NCBI RefSeq assembly: GCF_040833995.1
Contig: NZ_CP162138.1
Coordinates: forward strand, 308,961 to 372,960
Direction of reading: 5' to 3'
DNA: 64,000 bases
Origin: Leptospira sp. WS58.C1
GTDB taxonomy: Bacteria; Spirochaetota; Leptospiria; Leptospirales; Leptospiraceae
Positions within the stretch are counted from its first letter, which is position 1, and each line of letters begins with the position of its first letter. The notes under the pieces were generated by a model. The model was not told where the DNA came from. It did no database searches and saw only the letters and a list, made by a program, of their open reading frames with translations. Of the stretch, positions 63,705-64,000 are shown piece after piece. Both the position numbers and the translations under genes were made by a program.

Positions 63705-63761
63705 AGAAGGGAAAATGTTTAAAATTAAGCATGGTGTCAACCATGTACCTGGACTTTCTTT

Positions 63762-63785
63762 CGAATGTCGGACGTCCGACATTCG
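63762..63785. promoter_or_regulatory. 24-bp perfect palindrome (operator candidate 1)
   Basis: Half-site CGAATGTCGGAC followed by its exact complement, centre at 63,773/63,774. It lies about 60-80 bp upstream of the Fis-type gene's preferred start. The core TGTCGGACGTCCGACA recurs 198 bp away. Confidence 0.75.
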
Positions 63786-63962
63786 CATCCGATTTTTCTG
63801 CATTTTTTTGAAAATTTAAGAATTAGTTTGAATGCTTCTCCCCTTCTTCTTATATGGAAATATAGCGTTGGCTTCGGGCCCGAAGTTGACTTTTTAATTT
63901 TTATTTTTGTTTAAATTCCCTCCATATTCTTTCGATTTCCAAAGGAAGAAGTAAAGGACGGG

Positions 63963-64000
63963 ATGTCGGACATCCGACAATTGAGATACAAGGGAACAGA
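63963..64000 (+). CDS. Start of a gene continuing beyond the window
   Basis: Only 12 codons are visible, beginning MSDIRQLRYKGT, after a strong ribosome site (AAAGGACGGG). The product cannot be identified. The start codon lies inside the second palindrome, so a bound repressor would overlap the initiation region. Confidence 0.6.
   Translation, partial: MSDIRQLRYKGT
63964..63979. promoter_or_regulatory. Palindrome TGTCGGACATCCGACA (operator candidate 2)
   Basis: Arms TGTCGGA and TCCGACA around CA. It matches operator candidate 1 in 15 of 16 bases; only the centre differs (CA for CG). It overlaps the first codons of the rightward gene. Confidence 0.7.

Overview
The window reads as chromosomal DNA of a Leptospira species (spirochaete). 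Reasons visible in the sequence: protein families that are largely confined to Leptospira (DUF1564 at 47.1 kb, DUF1574 at 54.2 kb), an unusually high density of sensory kinases, lipoproteins with spirochaetal lipoboxes, and many conserved hypothetical proteins without homologues that I can name. Base composition looks moderate rather than very AT-rich, which would fit a saprophytic or intermediate-clade species better than L. interrogans, but I did not measure it. No rRNA, tRNA, insertion sequence, prophage or CRISPR array was recognised.

Layout. 0-6.9 kb: the end of one histidine kinase, then a tight signalling operon (7TM histidine kinase, MHYT hybrid kinase, REC-HD-GYP phosphodiesterase). 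7-9.5 kb: methionine salvage genes mtnD and mtnB with a short-chain dehydrogenase, and elongation factor P. 9.7-14 kb: a PstS-like lipoprotein, a KamA/EpmB-type radical SAM enzyme and small hypotheticals. 14.3-22.4 kb: a carotenoid-desaturase-like oxidoreductase with a divergent TetR regulator, then a six-gene lipid-modification operon (two cyclopropane-synthase-like methyltransferases, DUF1295, DUF2062, DUF1365, FAD oxidoreductase). 22.6-25.5 kb: envelope proteins. 25.5-28.5 kb: polyamine genes speD, a SET/AdoMet-decarboxylase-like fusion, speE, and pyrF. 28.7-34.6 kb: a thioredoxin-like protein, alr, a PlsC-type acyltransferase and helical-repeat proteins. 34.6-40.6 kb: a soluble histidine kinase with a periplasmic-binding-protein-like sensor, a lytic transglycosylase, a GT39 glycosyltransferase and a TetR regulator. 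40.6-45.2 kb: aconitase, an OmpA-domain protein and the EF-P lysyltransferase EpmA. 45.2-49.6 kb: an AT-richer stretch of small accessory genes (STAS-like, DUF4279, orphan response regulator, DUF1564, pterin dehydratase, YqjD/YqjE-like). 49.6-54.1 kb: pyk, a large hypothetical and asd. 54.2-58.8 kb: an SGNH-like (DUF1574)/MBOAT acyl-transfer pair. 58.9-64 kb: hypotheticals and a degenerate Fis-type enhancer-binding protein.

The most unusual signal is not a gene. A 12-base word, GGWAGGAACTCC, occurs 15 times exactly between 37,049 and 60,801, on both strands, in all six reading frames and in gaps between genes. None was found before 37 kb, and the 9-base core AGGAACTCC is also almost absent there. 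A second DNA signal is a pair of near-identical palindromes (TGTCGGACRTCCGACA) about 198 bp apart between the last two, divergent genes. Functional links across the window include efp with epmA and a KamA/EpmB-like enzyme (possible EF-P beta-lysylation) and speD-(SET fusion)-speE (spermidine synthesis).
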